Made by a program: the position numbers and the translations under genes. Of a stretch of 34,302 nt of DNA, positions 9,727 through 17,952 are shown piece by piece. Source of the DNA: Pseudomonadota bacterium (GTDB lineage: Bacteria; Pseudomonadota; Gammaproteobacteria; Pseudomonadales; Pseudomonadaceae). Below the pieces are notes generated by a model, which saw only the letters and a list, made by a program, of their open reading frames with translations, was not told the origin of the DNA and did not search any database. The stretch's first letter is position 1. The number at the start of each line of letters is the position of its first letter. Location of the stretch: the NCBI GenBank assembly GCA_023388335.1, contig JAEWGL010000167.1, positions 1 to 34,302 on the forward strand, read 5' to 3'.

Positions 9727-10809
9727 TCAGATCAGAATCTTGCCATGGCGCACGAAGGTCGGCTTGACCACCCGCACCGGGTACCACTTGCCGCGGATCT
9801 CCACCTCGGCGCGGTCGCCGGTGGCCATCGGCACACGCGCCAGGGCAATGGACTTGCTCAGCGTGGGAGAGAAACTACCACTGGTGATCTCCCCTTCGCC
9901 AATCCCGGCGACTCGCACCACCTGATGAGCGCGCAGGACACCACGCTCTTCGAGCACCAGACCGACCAGTTTGTCCTGCACGCCGTGCTCGATTTCCGCC
10001 AGCAGGCCGCCGCGGCCGATGAAGTCGCGCTCGGCCGGCTCCCAGGCCACGCTCCAGCCCAGGTTCGAGGTCAGCGGCGTATGGGCTTCGTCGATGTCCT
10101 GGCCATAGAGGTTCATCCCAGCTTCCAGGCGCAAGGTGTCGCGGGCGCCCAGGCCGCTGGGGGCGATCCCGGCGCCGACCAGGTCGTTGAAGAACGCCAG
10201 GGCCTGCTGCGCCGGCAGGATGAACTCAAAGCCATCCTCGCCGGTGTAGCCGGTACGCGCGATGAACCAGTCGCCGTCGGCCAACCCTTCGAAAGGGCGC
10301 AGCTCACGCACCAGCGCCGCGCGCGGCGCGCTGACCAGTTCGGCAACCTTGTCGCGGGCATGTGGCCCCTGCACGGCGAGAATCGACAGCTCGGTGCACA
10401 GGCGCAAATGGACCTCGAAACCGGCACTGTGCGCGTTCAGCCAGTCAAGGACCTTGTGGCGGGTAGCAGCGTTGGCTACCAGGCGATATCCGTCAGGGCA
10501 ACGGTAGACGATCAGGTCGTCGATCACCCCACCCTGTTCGTTGAGCATGGGGCTGTACAGCGCCTTGCCAGTGTCGTCCAGGCGCGTGACATCATTGGCC
10601 AGCAGGCGCTGCAGCCAAGGCGTGGCGTCACGGCCATCGATATCGATCACGGTCATGTGGGATACATCGAAAACACCGCAGTCACTGCGCACCTGATGGT
10701 GCTCCTCGACCTGCGAGCCGTAATGCAGGGGCATGTCCCAACCGCCAAAATCGACCATCTTGGCGCCAAGCGCCAGGTGCAGGTCATACAGAGGCGTACG
10801 CTGTCCCAT
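9727..10809 (-). CDS. gcvT: aminomethyltransferase, T-protein of the glycine cleavage system
   Basis: GcvT transfers the one-carbon unit from the H-protein to tetrahydrofolate, releasing ammonia and forming 5,10-methylene-THF. The product is 360 residues, normal for the family. Typical segments are TPLYDLHLALGAKMVDFGGW at the N terminus and NEQGGVIDDLIVY with the catalytic aspartate near D97. The open frame extends upstream, but the start at 10809 has AAGGAGA eight bases before it and is where family members begin. It is the first gene of gcvTHP. A plausible sigma-70 promoter lies at 10903-10931, separating it from the upstream permease gene. fau, another folate enzyme, lies about 9 kb away. 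Confidence 0.96.
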   Translation of the reverse strand: MGQRTPLYDLHLALGAKMVDFGGWDMPLHYGSQVEEHHQVRSDCGVFDVSHMTVIDIDGRDATPWLQRLLANDVTRLDDTGKALYSPMLNEQGGVIDDLIVYRCPDGYRLVANAATRHKVLDWLNAHSAGFEVHLRLCTELSILAVQGPHARDKVAELVSAPRAALVRELRPFEGLADGDWFIARTGYTGEDGFEFILPAQQALAFFNDLVGAGIAPSGLGARDTLRLEAGMNLYGQDIDEAHTPLTSNLGWSVAWEPAERDFIGRGGLLAEIEHGVQDKLVGLVLEERGVLRAHQVVRVAGIGEGEITSGSFSPTLSKSIALARVPMATGDRAEVEIRGKWYPVRVVKPTFVRHGKILI

Positions 10810-10902
10810 GGGTTTCTCCTTCCGGGCGTGGCGAAGCGGCGGCGGTCGGCAGCATCTACCGGCTACCAGGTCTTGTAGGACCCGCCGCAGCGAATGCCGC
10901 GC

Positions 10903-10931
10903 ATTGTAGCCGCAAGGGCGCGGACTGGCAT
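10903..10931 (-). promoter_or_regulatory. candidate gcvT promoter
   Basis: Reading toward gcvT, ATGCCA (complement of 10926-10931) and TACAAT (complement of 10903-10908) are separated by 17 bp. This is a fair sigma-70 promoter, giving a leader of roughly 85 nt. The leader has GC-rich stems but no recognisable glycine riboswitch core. The -35 box falls at the stop codon of the permease gene, so gcvTHP can be transcribed separately from the ABC genes. Confidence 0.45.
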
Positions 10932-10933
10932 CC

Positions 10934-12547
10934 TCAGTGACTCTGACCGACACGCCGCGCCGAACGGCGTATCAGCCCGATGACCGGCAACAGGCCGACC
11001 AGCACCAGGGTCAGGGCCGGTAGCGAGGCCCGCGCCCACTCCCCTTCGCTGGTCATCTCGAACACCCGTACCGCCAGGGTATCCCAGCCGAACGGGCGCA
11101 TCAGCAGGGTTGCCGGCATCTCCTTGAGCACATCGACGAACACCAGCAGCGCGGCGCTCAAGGCGCCAGGGACCAGCAACGGCAGATACACGCTGAAAAA
11201 CAATCTAGGCCCGCTGACCCCCAGGCTGCGCGAGGCTTCCGGCAGCGACGGCCGGATCCGTTCCAGGCTGCTTTCCAGCGGGCCATAGGCCACGGCGATG
11301 AAACGTACCAGGTAGGCGAGCAGCAGGCCCGCCAGGCTGCCCATCAGCAGCGGCTTGCCCGCGCCACCGAGCCAGGCTGACAGCGGCACCACCACTTGGT
11401 TATCCAGGTAACTGAAGGCCAGCATGATCGACACCGCCAGCACCGACCCAGGCAGGGCATAGCCCAGGTTGGCCAGGCCGACGCTGGCGCGGATGCCCTG
11501 GGTCGGCGCCTGGCGCCGGGCGAAGGCCAGCAGCAGGGCCACGCCCACGGTGATCAGCGCGGCCATGGCGCCCAGGTACAGGGTGTGCAGGATCAGCCCG
11601 GTATAGCGCTCGTCGAAATCGAAGCGCCCGCGCTGCCAGAACCACACCACCAGCTGCAGCATCGGGATGACGAATGCACAGGCGAACACCAGCAGGCACC
11701 AGCCGCTGGCGGCCAGTGCCTTGATCCCGCGCAGGTGATACAGCGCCTTGCCCCGCGGGCGTTCGTTGCCGGTACGAGTGGCGCCACGGGCGCGCCGCTC
11801 GCCATAGAGCACCAGCATCACTGCGAGCAGCAACAGGCTGGCCAACTGGGCGGCGCTGGACAGGCTGAAGAAGCCGTACCAGGTCTTGTAGATAGCGGTG
11901 GTGAAGGTGTCGAAGTTGAACACCGCCACCGCGCCGAAATCCGCCAGGGTTTCCATCAGCGCCAGGGCGATGCCTGCGCCGATGGCCGGCCGCGCCATGG
12001 GCAGGGCCACGCGCCAGAATGCCTGTAGTGGAGAGAGGCCGAGCACTCGCGCCGCTTCCATCAGGCCCTTGCCCTGGGCCAGGAAGGCGGTGCGCGCGAG
12101 CAGGTAGACGTAGGGGTAGAAGACCAGCACCAGGACGGTGATCACGCCACCGGTGGAGCGCACTCGCGGCAGGCGCATGGGCCCGAACGCCTCGCGCAGC
12201 GCGCTTTGCACCGGACCGGCGAAGTCCAGCAGGCCGACGAAGACGAATGCCAGCACATAGGCGGGGATGGCGAACGGCAGCATCAGCGCCCAGTCGAGCC
12301 AGCGTCGCCCGGGGAATTCGCAGAGGCTGGTAAGCCAGGCCAGGCTGACGCCCAGCAGCGTCACGCCGATACCGACTCCCAGCACCAGGCTCAGGGTATT
12401 GCCCAGCAGCCTGCTCATCTGGGTCTGGAGCAGGTGTGACCAGATCTGCGTGTCGATTGATTGCCATGACAGCAGCAGGACACTCAGGGGCAAGAGCACC
12501 AGGGCGGCGATGAACAGGACTGGCGGGTACCAAGGGCGGTATGACAA
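10934..12547 (-). CDS. iron(III)-type ABC transporter permease (FbpB/SfuB-like, fused two-domain)
   Basis: This is the inner-membrane permease of a ferric-iron-type ABC importer. The 537-residue protein has about twelve hydrophobic segments arranged as two tandem binding-protein-dependent permease domains. Each has an EAA loop that contacts the ATPase: EAARVLGLSPLQAFWRV in the first half and EASRSLGVSGPRLFFSV in the second. Fusion of two permease domains is typical of FbpB/HitB. The start is uncertain: MSYRPWYPP begins with TTG at 12547 without a clear ribosome binding site, and the frame is open further upstream into the end of the preceding gene. It follows the substrate-binding gene by 43 bp. 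No ATP-binding (FbpC) gene is adjacent; gcvT comes next. Confidence 0.9.
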   Translation of the reverse strand: MSYRPWYPPVLFIAALVLLPLSVLLLSWQSIDTQIWSHLLQTQMSRLLGNTLSLVLGVGIGVTLLGVSLAWLTSLCEFPGRRWLDWALMLPFAIPAYVLAFVFVGLLDFAGPVQSALREAFGPMRLPRVRSTGGVITVLVLVFYPYVYLLARTAFLAQGKGLMEAARVLGLSPLQAFWRVALPMARPAIGAGIALALMETLADFGAVAVFNFDTFTTAIYKTWYGFFSLSSAAQLASLLLLAVMLVLYGERRARGATRTGNERPRGKALYHLRGIKALAASGWCLLVFACAFVIPMLQLVVWFWQRGRFDFDERYTGLILHTLYLGAMAALITVGVALLLAFARRQAPTQGIRASVGLANLGYALPGSVLAVSIMLAFSYLDNQVVVPLSAWLGGAGKPLLMGSLAGLLLAYLVRFIAVAYGPLESSLERIRPSLPEASRSLGVSGPRLFFSVYLPLLVPGALSAALLVFVDVLKEMPATLLMRPFGWDTLAVRVFEMTSEGEWARASLPALTLVLVGLLPVIGLIRRSARRVGQSH

Positions 12548-12590
12548 GAGCGTTACTCGATGTGTGCGATGACCAGGGGAGGAACGGGCT

Positions 12591-13592
12591 TCAATTCCAG
12601 CCAGCGCGGTCCATCAGGCGAATCGCCTCGGCCTGACGCTTGCCGGCCACTTCCACCGGGATGCTGTCAGCCTTGAAGCTGCCCCATGCCGCCACTTCCT
12701 CGGAAGGCTTGACCTGGGGATTGGCCGGGAATTCCTGGTTGATGTCGGCGAACAGCTTCTGCGCCTCGCTACCGGTCATCCACTCGACCAACTTTGTCGC
12801 GGCCTGCGCATGGGGCGCATGCTGGGTCAGGCCGATGCCCGAAAGGTTGACGTGCACGCCGCGGTCATCCTGGTTGGGCCAGAACAGCTTGACCGGCAGG
12901 CTTGGCTGCTCCTTGTGCAGACGGCCGTAGTAGTAACTGTTGACGATGCCGACGTCGCACTGGCCGGCCTCGATGGCCTGCAGCACGGCAGTGTCGTCGG
13001 AGAACACGTCGGTGGACAGGTTGTTGACCCAGCCCTTGATGATCTGTTCGGCCTTCTGCTCACCATGGCGCTCGATCAAGGTGGCGGTCAGCGATTGGTT
13101 GTAGACTTTTTTCGCGGTGCGCAGGCACAGGCGCCCTTCCCACTGCGGGTCGGCCAGGGCCTCGTAAGTGCTCAGCTCCTGCGGCTTGACCCGGTCGCTG
13201 GCGTAGGCGATGGTCCGCGCGCGCAGGCTCAGACCGGTCCAGGCATGGGACGAGGAGCGGTACTGTGGCGGGATGTTCTGGTCGATGATGTCAGACTTGA
13301 TCGGCTGCAGGATACCCATCTGCTCGGCCTGCCAGAGGTTGCCCGCGTCCACGGTCAGCAGCAGGTCGGCCGTGGCGTTCTGGCCCTCGGCCTTGATGCG
13401 CTGCATCAACGGCGCTTCCTTGTCGGTGATGAAATTGATCTTCACGCCGGTCTTGGCGGTGTAGGCGTCGAACACCGGCTTGATCAGCTCATCGATGCGC
13501 GAGGAATACACCACCACGTCGTCCGCTGCCTGGACGGTGCCGCCGAACAGGGTCAGGGCCAGAGCGGCCAATAGGTGCTTGCGTGGCAACAT
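12591..13592 (-). CDS. iron(III)-type ABC transporter periplasmic substrate-binding protein (FbpA/FutA-like)
   Basis: This periplasmic protein probably binds ferric iron and delivers it to the permease encoded just downstream. The 333-residue precursor has a Sec signal peptide (MLPRKHLLAALALTLFGGTVQA|AD, cleavage near residue 22). The mature protein opens with DVVVYSSRIDELIKPVF, typical of family 1 iron-binding proteins. The tyrosine cluster SYYYGRL at residues 219-225 (Y220-Y222) matches the iron-coordinating tyrosines of FbpA/FutA. GAGG precedes the ATG at 13592. Polyamine or thiamine binding proteins are related, but the triple tyrosine favours iron. A promoter with an overlapping inverted repeat lies immediately upstream, and the ubi cluster ends about 100 bp before it. 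Confidence 0.92.
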   Translation of the reverse strand: MLPRKHLLAALALTLFGGTVQAADDVVVYSSRIDELIKPVFDAYTAKTGVKINFITDKEAPLMQRIKAEGQNATADLLLTVDAGNLWQAEQMGILQPIKSDIIDQNIPPQYRSSSHAWTGLSLRARTIAYASDRVKPQELSTYEALADPQWEGRLCLRTAKKVYNQSLTATLIERHGEQKAEQIIKGWVNNLSTDVFSDDTAVLQAIEAGQCDVGIVNSYYYGRLHKEQPSLPVKLFWPNQDDRGVHVNLSGIGLTQHAPHAQAATKLVEWMTGSEAQKLFADINQEFPANPQVKPSEEVAAWGSFKADSIPVEVAGKRQAEAIRLMDRAGWN

Positions 13593-13619
13593 GGTGCAGT
13601 CCTCGAAGGATTGAGAGGC

Positions 13620-13652
13620 GCAAATGGTAGTGAATCACATTTGCCAGCTCAA
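13620..13652 (-). promoter_or_regulatory. candidate promoter of the iron ABC genes with overlapping inverted repeat
   Basis: Reading toward the substrate-binding gene, TTGAGC (complement of 13647-13652) and TACCAT (complement of 13624-13629) are 17 bp apart. A perfect 7-bp inverted repeat, GCAAATG...CATTTGC with an 11-base centre, spans 13620-13644 and so covers the spacer and -10, where a repressor would sit. It is not a good match to the Fur 19-mer. One half (AAATGTGA) resembles a CRP/Vfr half-site, but the spacing is one base short of the consensus. The regulator is unknown. Confidence 0.45.
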
Positions 13653-13695
13653 ACCGATCCTCGGCCCCAGCCGTTACCGGATGTTGCAGTGGCGC

Positions 13696-14913
13696 TCAGG
13701 CCCGGGCCAGAGCAGGCAGATCGCCACTTAAGCCCAGGGCCTGACGCACGAACAACGCCTTGGCTTCGGGCATCTCCTGTACCCACTTCAAGCCGCTGTT
13801 GCGCAGCCAGCGCAGCGGCAACGGATCGGCCTGGAACAATCGCTCGAAGCCTTCCATGGCCGCCATCAGCGCCAGGTTGTGAGGCATGCGCCGGCGCTCG
13901 TAGCGGCTCAGCACGCGCTCGTCGGCCAGGCGCTCGCCACGCTCGCAGGCACACTGCAGCTCTTCGGCCAGCACGGCGGCGTCAAGAAAGCCCAGGTTGA
14001 CGCCCTGCCCGGCCAGCGGATGGATGGTGTGGGCAGCATCACCGATCAGCGCCAGACCCTCGGCCACATAACGCTTGGCATGACGCTGGCGCAGCGGCAC
14101 GCAGACCCGCGGGTCGGCCTGCAGCACGCTGCCAAGGCGGCCTTCGAACGCGCGCTCCAGGGCGTGGCAGAAGGTCTGGTCGTCCAGTGCCATGGCCTTT
14201 TCGGCCTGTTCCGGGGTGGTCGACCAGACAATCGAGCACCAGTCCTGCTGGCCATCGCGCAGCAGCGGCAGGAAGGCCAGCGGCCCCTCGTCGGTGAAGC
14301 GCTGCCAGGCCGTGGCCCGGTGTGGCTGGCTGCAGCGCACGCTGGTGACGATGGCGTGATGCAGGTAATCCCACTCGCGCGTTTCGCAGCCGGTAAGCCG
14401 CCGCACCGCCGATTGCGCACCATCGGCGGCAATCACCAAGGGCGCGCGCAGGCGGCGGCCATCGGCCAGGGTAAGCAGCCACTCGTCACCGGAGCGGCGC
14501 ATCTGTTCCAGGCGCGCGTTGGCCAACAGGCCGATGTCGCTGTCGTGCAGGCACTCGAGCAGGCCGTCCTGGATCACCCGGTTCTCGACGATATGCCCGA
14601 GCACCTGGGCGTGCACGCTGGCGGCCGAGAAGTGGATCTGGCCGGTGCCGCTGCCATCCCACACCTGCATGTCGGAGTAAGGGCTGATGCGCCGCTCGCG
14701 GATGCCCTGCCACGCGCCCAGGCGCTCGAGGATCCGCTGGCTGGCCGCCGACAGGGCGCTGACGCGCGGCTCGAACGGCGCAGCGGCGTCATGGGGCTTG
14801 ACCGACAACGGGCCGCCGTCGAGCAGGAGGATTTCCAGGCCACTATGCTGCAAGGCCAGGGCCAGGGCGCTGCCGACCATACCGGCACCGACAATCAACA
14901 GATCTGCGCGCAT
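13696..14913 (-). CDS. ubiI: FAD-dependent ubiquinone-biosynthesis hydroxylase, UbiI/VisC type
   Basis: This flavoprotein monooxygenase hydroxylates the aromatic ring of a ubiquinone precursor. It has the UbiH/UbiF/UbiI fold: an N-terminal FAD dinucleotide motif (IVGAGMVGSALAL), a central DG motif (ADGAQSAVRR) and the second FAD motif GDAAHTIHPLAGQGVNLG. It is about 405 residues. Databases often label such genes ubiF, but order ygfB-pepP-ubiH-(x)-this gene parallels E. coli pepP-ubiH-ubiI, and pseudomonads are thought to use Coq7 for the C6 step, so UbiI (C5 hydroxylation) is more likely. Two ATGs are possible, 14919 and 14913; TAAGG is better spaced for 14913. It starts 9 bp after the stop of the thioesterase-like gene, suggesting coupled translation. 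Confidence 0.88.
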   Translation of the reverse strand: MRADLLIVGAGMVGSALALALQHSGLEILLLDGGPLSVKPHDAAAPFEPRVSALSAASQRILERLGAWQGIRERRISPYSDMQVWDGSGTGQIHFSAASVHAQVLGHIVENRVIQDGLLECLHDSDIGLLANARLEQMRRSGDEWLLTLADGRRLRAPLVIAADGAQSAVRRLTGCETREWDYLHHAIVTSVRCSQPHRATAWQRFTDEGPLAFLPLLRDGQQDWCSIVWSTTPEQAEKAMALDDQTFCHALERAFEGRLGSVLQADPRVCVPLRQRHAKRYVAEGLALIGDAAHTIHPLAGQGVNLGFLDAAVLAEELQCACERGERLADERVLSRYERRRMPHNLALMAAMEGFERLFQADPLPLRWLRNSGLKWVQEMPEAKALFVRQALGLSGDLPALARA

Positions 14914-14922
14914 TTCCATGCC

Positions 14923-15405
14923 TTAAGCCTGCCTCGCTTGCGGCTTGAGCCGCACGTAAAGGGTTTTATCGACCCGTGCCACCAACTCGCCGGCAGCGTC
15001 ACGGATCTCGACCTGCAAATGGGGCAGGTACTTCTTGCCGCCGGCGGTCTGTTGGCGGATTTCGTCCAGCAGCGCGTCGTCGACATGGAATTCGGCGAAC
15101 ACCGGGCCTTTGCCCGGCGAGATGAAGTCAATGCTCGCGGCCTTGTCCCAGACGATGTAGTCGCGTCCCAGTCGTTCGATCAGCAGCAACATGTAGAAGG
15201 GATCGACCATCGAGTACAGGCTGCCGCCGAACTGGGTGCCGACATAGTTGCGGTTCCAGCGGGACAGGCCCATGCGTACCTTGGCGCTGCGCATGTCGGG
15301 GCTGATGTGCTGCACGCGGATACCCGCCCCCAGGTAGGGCGGATAGAGGTTGAGCAGCCAGCGCAACAGGCGGGCGCGGCGCGCGAGCTTGCGCGGATCG
15401 CTCAT
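14923..15405 (-). CDS. DUF4442 / hotdog-fold thioesterase-like protein in the ubi operon
   Basis: The 160-residue cytoplasmic protein looks like the DUF4442 branch of the hotdog thioesterase superfamily. It has an N-terminal helix with basic residues, then GAGIRVQHISPDMRSAKVRMGLSR, then WNRNYVGTQFGGSLYSMVDPFYMLLLIERLG in the position of the hotdog helix, and a final strand VDKTLYVRLKP. Its substrate is unknown; hotdog relatives act on acyl-CoA thioesters. It sits between ubiH (4-bp ATGA overlap, so translationally coupled) and ubiI, inside a ubiquinone gene cluster. GAGG precedes the ATG. A direct role in ubiquinone synthesis, or in providing or clearing a CoA-bound precursor, is inference from position alone. 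Confidence 0.82.
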   Translation of the reverse strand: MSDPRKLARRARLLRWLLNLYPPYLGAGIRVQHISPDMRSAKVRMGLSRWNRNYVGTQFGGSLYSMVDPFYMLLLIERLGRDYIVWDKAASIDFISPGKGPVFAEFHVDDALLDEIRQQTAGGKKYLPHLQVEIRDAAGELVARVDKTLYVRLKPQARQA

Positions 15406-16601
15406 GCCGGGCCTCGCGGGTCGGGGCGAGTACCCAGGCCCATGGCCTGGCGGGCGAACCAGCGCTTGGCGGGCGGCAGCAGGTCCAGGCCCAGCAGGCC
15501 CAGGTTGCGCCCGGTGGCGAGCAATGGCTGGTCGCTGCCGAACAGGCGGGTGACCTGGTCGGAGAAGCCGATGGTCACCGACTGATCCAGGCGCTGGCGC
15601 TGGTGGTAGACGCGCAGGGTGGCCAAGTCGCCGGGCTGCTCGGGCCCGGCGAGCAAGGCCTCGGCCAGGGACTGCACGTCGCGCAGCGACAGGTTGAAGC
15701 CCTGCCCGGCGATCGGGTGCAGGCTGTGAGCGGCATTGCCCAGCACCACCAGGTTAGGCCGCACCTGTTCCTGGGCCTCGACCAGCGCCAATGGATACAG
15801 ATGGCGGACACCCACTTGGCGCAGGGCGCCGAGGCGATAACCGAACACGCCCTGCAGGGCCTGCAGGAAACTGCGCTCGTCCAGTTCGCACAGACGCTTG
15901 GCGTCCATGCCGCGACGGGTCCAGATCAGGGCGCAGCGGTTGTCTGCCAGCGGCAACAGCGCCATGGGGCCGTCTTCGGTAAAGCGCTCGAAGGCCTGCC
16001 CGCCGTGGGCCTCGCCCGGGGTGATATTGGCGATCAGCGCGCTCTGGTCATAGGGACGCTGGCGTACATGGATGCCCAGTTGCTCGCGCAGGCCAGAGCG
16101 GCCTCCGTCGGCCAGCACCGCCAGGTCGCATTCCACGTGGGTGTCGTCATCGAGCTGCAGGCGATAGCCACCCGCCACGGCCTGCATGGCCTGGACCTCG
16201 GCCGGGCAGCGCCAGGTGACCACCTCGGCGTCAAGGGCCTGCCACAGGCATTGCCCGAGCCAGGCATTCTCGACCACATAGCCGAGCGCGGGCACGCCTT
16301 CTTCGAGGGCATCCAGCCGGGTAGCGCCGAAGCGGCCACGGTCGGACACCTGAATCTGCTGGATGGGTTCGGCGCGGCGACTGATCGCCTGCCACAGGCC
16401 GAGCTGCTCGTAGATCTGCCGGCTACCGAAGGATAGCGCCGAGGAGCGCGCGTCATAGCTGGGCTGGAAGCTGTCGCCCGGCGCGAACGGCTCGATCAGC
16501 AGGATCTTCCAGCCACGCGCCTTGGCGCCGGTCTGCAGGGACAGGGCCAGGCTGGCACCGACCAGGCCGCCGCCGATGATCGCCAGGTTGATCCGACTCA
16601 T
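15402..16601 (-). CDS. ubiH: 2-octaprenyl-6-methoxyphenol hydroxylase UbiH
   Basis: UbiH is an FAD monooxygenase that hydroxylates C1 of the ubiquinone precursor ring, working with the other Ubi proteins near the inner membrane. The 399-residue product has the FAD motif IIGGGLVGASLALSL at the N terminus, ADGGRSGLREQLGI in the centre and GNAAHSLHPIAGQGFNLSLRD near residue 300. It overlaps pepP upstream and the thioesterase-like gene downstream by 4 bp each (ATGA), so translation of the three is coupled. GAGG precedes the ATG inside the end of pepP. It is a paralogue of ubiI in the same operon; assignment as UbiH follows from its place directly after pepP, as in E. coli. Confidence 0.93.
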   Translation of the reverse strand: MSRINLAIIGGGLVGASLALSLQTGAKARGWKILLIEPFAPGDSFQPSYDARSSALSFGSRQIYEQLGLWQAISRRAEPIQQIQVSDRGRFGATRLDALEEGVPALGYVVENAWLGQCLWQALDAEVVTWRCPAEVQAMQAVAGGYRLQLDDDTHVECDLAVLADGGRSGLREQLGIHVRQRPYDQSALIANITPGEAHGGQAFERFTEDGPMALLPLADNRCALIWTRRGMDAKRLCELDERSFLQALQGVFGYRLGALRQVGVRHLYPLALVEAQEQVRPNLVVLGNAAHSLHPIAGQGFNLSLRDVQSLAEALLAGPEQPGDLATLRVYHQRQRLDQSVTIGFSDQVTRLFGSDQPLLATGRNLGLLGLDLLPPAKRWFARQAMGLGTRPDPRGPA

Positions 16602-17932
16602 GCCGCCTCACTGCGTGCGGCGGCCATCAAGGCCTCGATATCGGCAATCGTTCGGGGCAGGCCTGTGCTGAGTATTTCACAACCTTGTCGGGTGACCACG
16701 ACGTCGTCCTCGATCCGTACACCGATGCCGCGCCATTTCTTGGCGACACTCTGGTTGTCGGCAGCAATGTAGATACCCGGTTCCACCGTCAGCGTCATGC
16801 CAGGCTCCAGGACCCGCCACTGCCCGCCGACCTTGTAGTCGCCCACGTCATGCACGTCCATGCCCAGCCAGTGACCGGCCCTGTGCATGTAGAAGGCACG
16901 GTGGGCCTCGCTGTCGATCAGTGCCTGCACCTCGCCCTTGAGCAGCCCCAGCTCCACCAGCCCAGCGGTGATGACCTGCACGGTGGCTTCATGGGCGTGG
17001 TTCCAGTGCTTGCCCGGGGCGATGGCTTCGAACGCCGCCTCCTGGGCCTTGAGCACCAGCTCATAGATGGCCGCCTGCTCGGGCGAAAAACGCCCGCTGA
17101 CCGGGAAGGTACGGGTGATGTCGCTGGCGTAGCAGTCGATTTCGCAACCGGCGTCGATCAGCACCAGGTCGCCGTCCTTGAGCGCGGCATCGTTCTGCTG
17201 GTAGTGCAGGATGCAGGCGTTGCGGCCGGCCGCGACGATCGAGCCATAAGCCGGCATCTTCGCTCCACCCTTGCGAAACGCGTAGTCGAGCTCGGCCTCC
17301 AGGCTGAACTCGCGCAGGCCCGCGCGACAGGCCTGCATGGCCCGCACATGGGCGTGTGCCGAGATGGCCGCGGCCTCACGCATCACCTTCACCTCTGCCG
17401 CCGATTTATACAGGCGCATGTCGTGCAGGAGATGATCCAGGGCAACGAATTCGTTCGGCGGCTGCGCTCCCAGGCGCGCCTTGGAGCGGATCACGTTGAT
17501 CCAGTCCATCAGGTGGCGGTCGAATTCGGGGTTGCTGCCCATGGCCGAGTAGACCCGGTCACGGCCTTCGATCAGGCCGGGAAGGATCTCGTCGATATCG
17601 GTGATCGGGAAGGCATCGTCGGCACCGAAGTCGCGGATCGCGCCCTCCTGGCCGGCGCGCAGGCCCTCCCACTGCTCGCGTTCAGGGTTGCGCTCGCGGC
17701 AGAACAACACGTACTCGCCATGTTCACGGCCCGGGATCAGGGCGATCACCGCCTCTGGCTCGGGGAAACCGCTCAGGTACTGGAAGTCGCTGTCCTGGCG
17801 GTACACGTGCTCGACATCACGGTTGCGGATGGCGATGGCGGCGGCCGGCAGGATGGCGATGCTGTTTGGGACCATCTGCGCCATCAGCGCCTTGCGCCGA
17901 CGGGCGTATTCCGTCTTGGGTATGTGGCTCAT
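16598..17932 (-). CDS. pepP: Xaa-Pro aminopeptidase P (PepP)
   Basis: PepP removes N-terminal residues that precede proline. It is a cytoplasmic dinuclear-manganese enzyme with the pita-bread fold. The product is 444 residues (441 in E. coli). Counting from the ATG at 17932, the metal ligands D260 (LIDAGCEID) and D271 (SDITRTF) have exactly the E. coli numbers. The histidines in HRAGHWLGMDVHDVG, the glutamate in LTVEPGIYI (E384) and the one in GVRIEDDVVV complete the site. A TTG two codons upstream is possible but unnecessary. It follows ygfB by 20 bp and overlaps ubiH by 4 bp. Its link to ubiquinone genes is conserved in enterobacteria, but no biochemical reason is evident here. Confidence 0.95.
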   Translation of the reverse strand: MSHIPKTEYARRRKALMAQMVPNSIAILPAAAIAIRNRDVEHVYRQDSDFQYLSGFPEPEAVIALIPGREHGEYVLFCRERNPEREQWEGLRAGQEGAIRDFGADDAFPITDIDEILPGLIEGRDRVYSAMGSNPEFDRHLMDWINVIRSKARLGAQPPNEFVALDHLLHDMRLYKSAAEVKVMREAAAISAHAHVRAMQACRAGLREFSLEAELDYAFRKGGAKMPAYGSIVAAGRNACILHYQQNDAALKDGDLVLIDAGCEIDCYASDITRTFPVSGRFSPEQAAIYELVLKAQEAAFEAIAPGKHWNHAHEATVQVITAGLVELGLLKGEVQALIDSEAHRAFYMHRAGHWLGMDVHDVGDYKVGGQWRVLEPGMTLTVEPGIYIAADNQSVAKKWRGIGVRIEDDVVVTRQGCEILSTGLPRTIADIEALMAAARSEAA

Positions 17933-17952
17933 GGGCAAAGGGACCCCGATTG

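Noticed and set aside
10810..10902. possible glycine riboswitch before gcvT
   Set aside because: The leader is short and lacks the tandem aptamer core and its conserved purine-rich motifs. Only ordinary GC stems are present.
13620..13644. Fur box before the iron ABC genes
   Set aside because: The inverted repeat does not align with the GATAATGATAATCATTATC-type pattern beyond a few bases, so I kept it as an unassigned operator.
13696..14919. naming the downstream hydroxylase ubiF
   Set aside because: Gene order parallels E. coli ubiH-ubiI, and pseudomonads are expected to use Coq7 for the UbiF step, so ubiI fits better.
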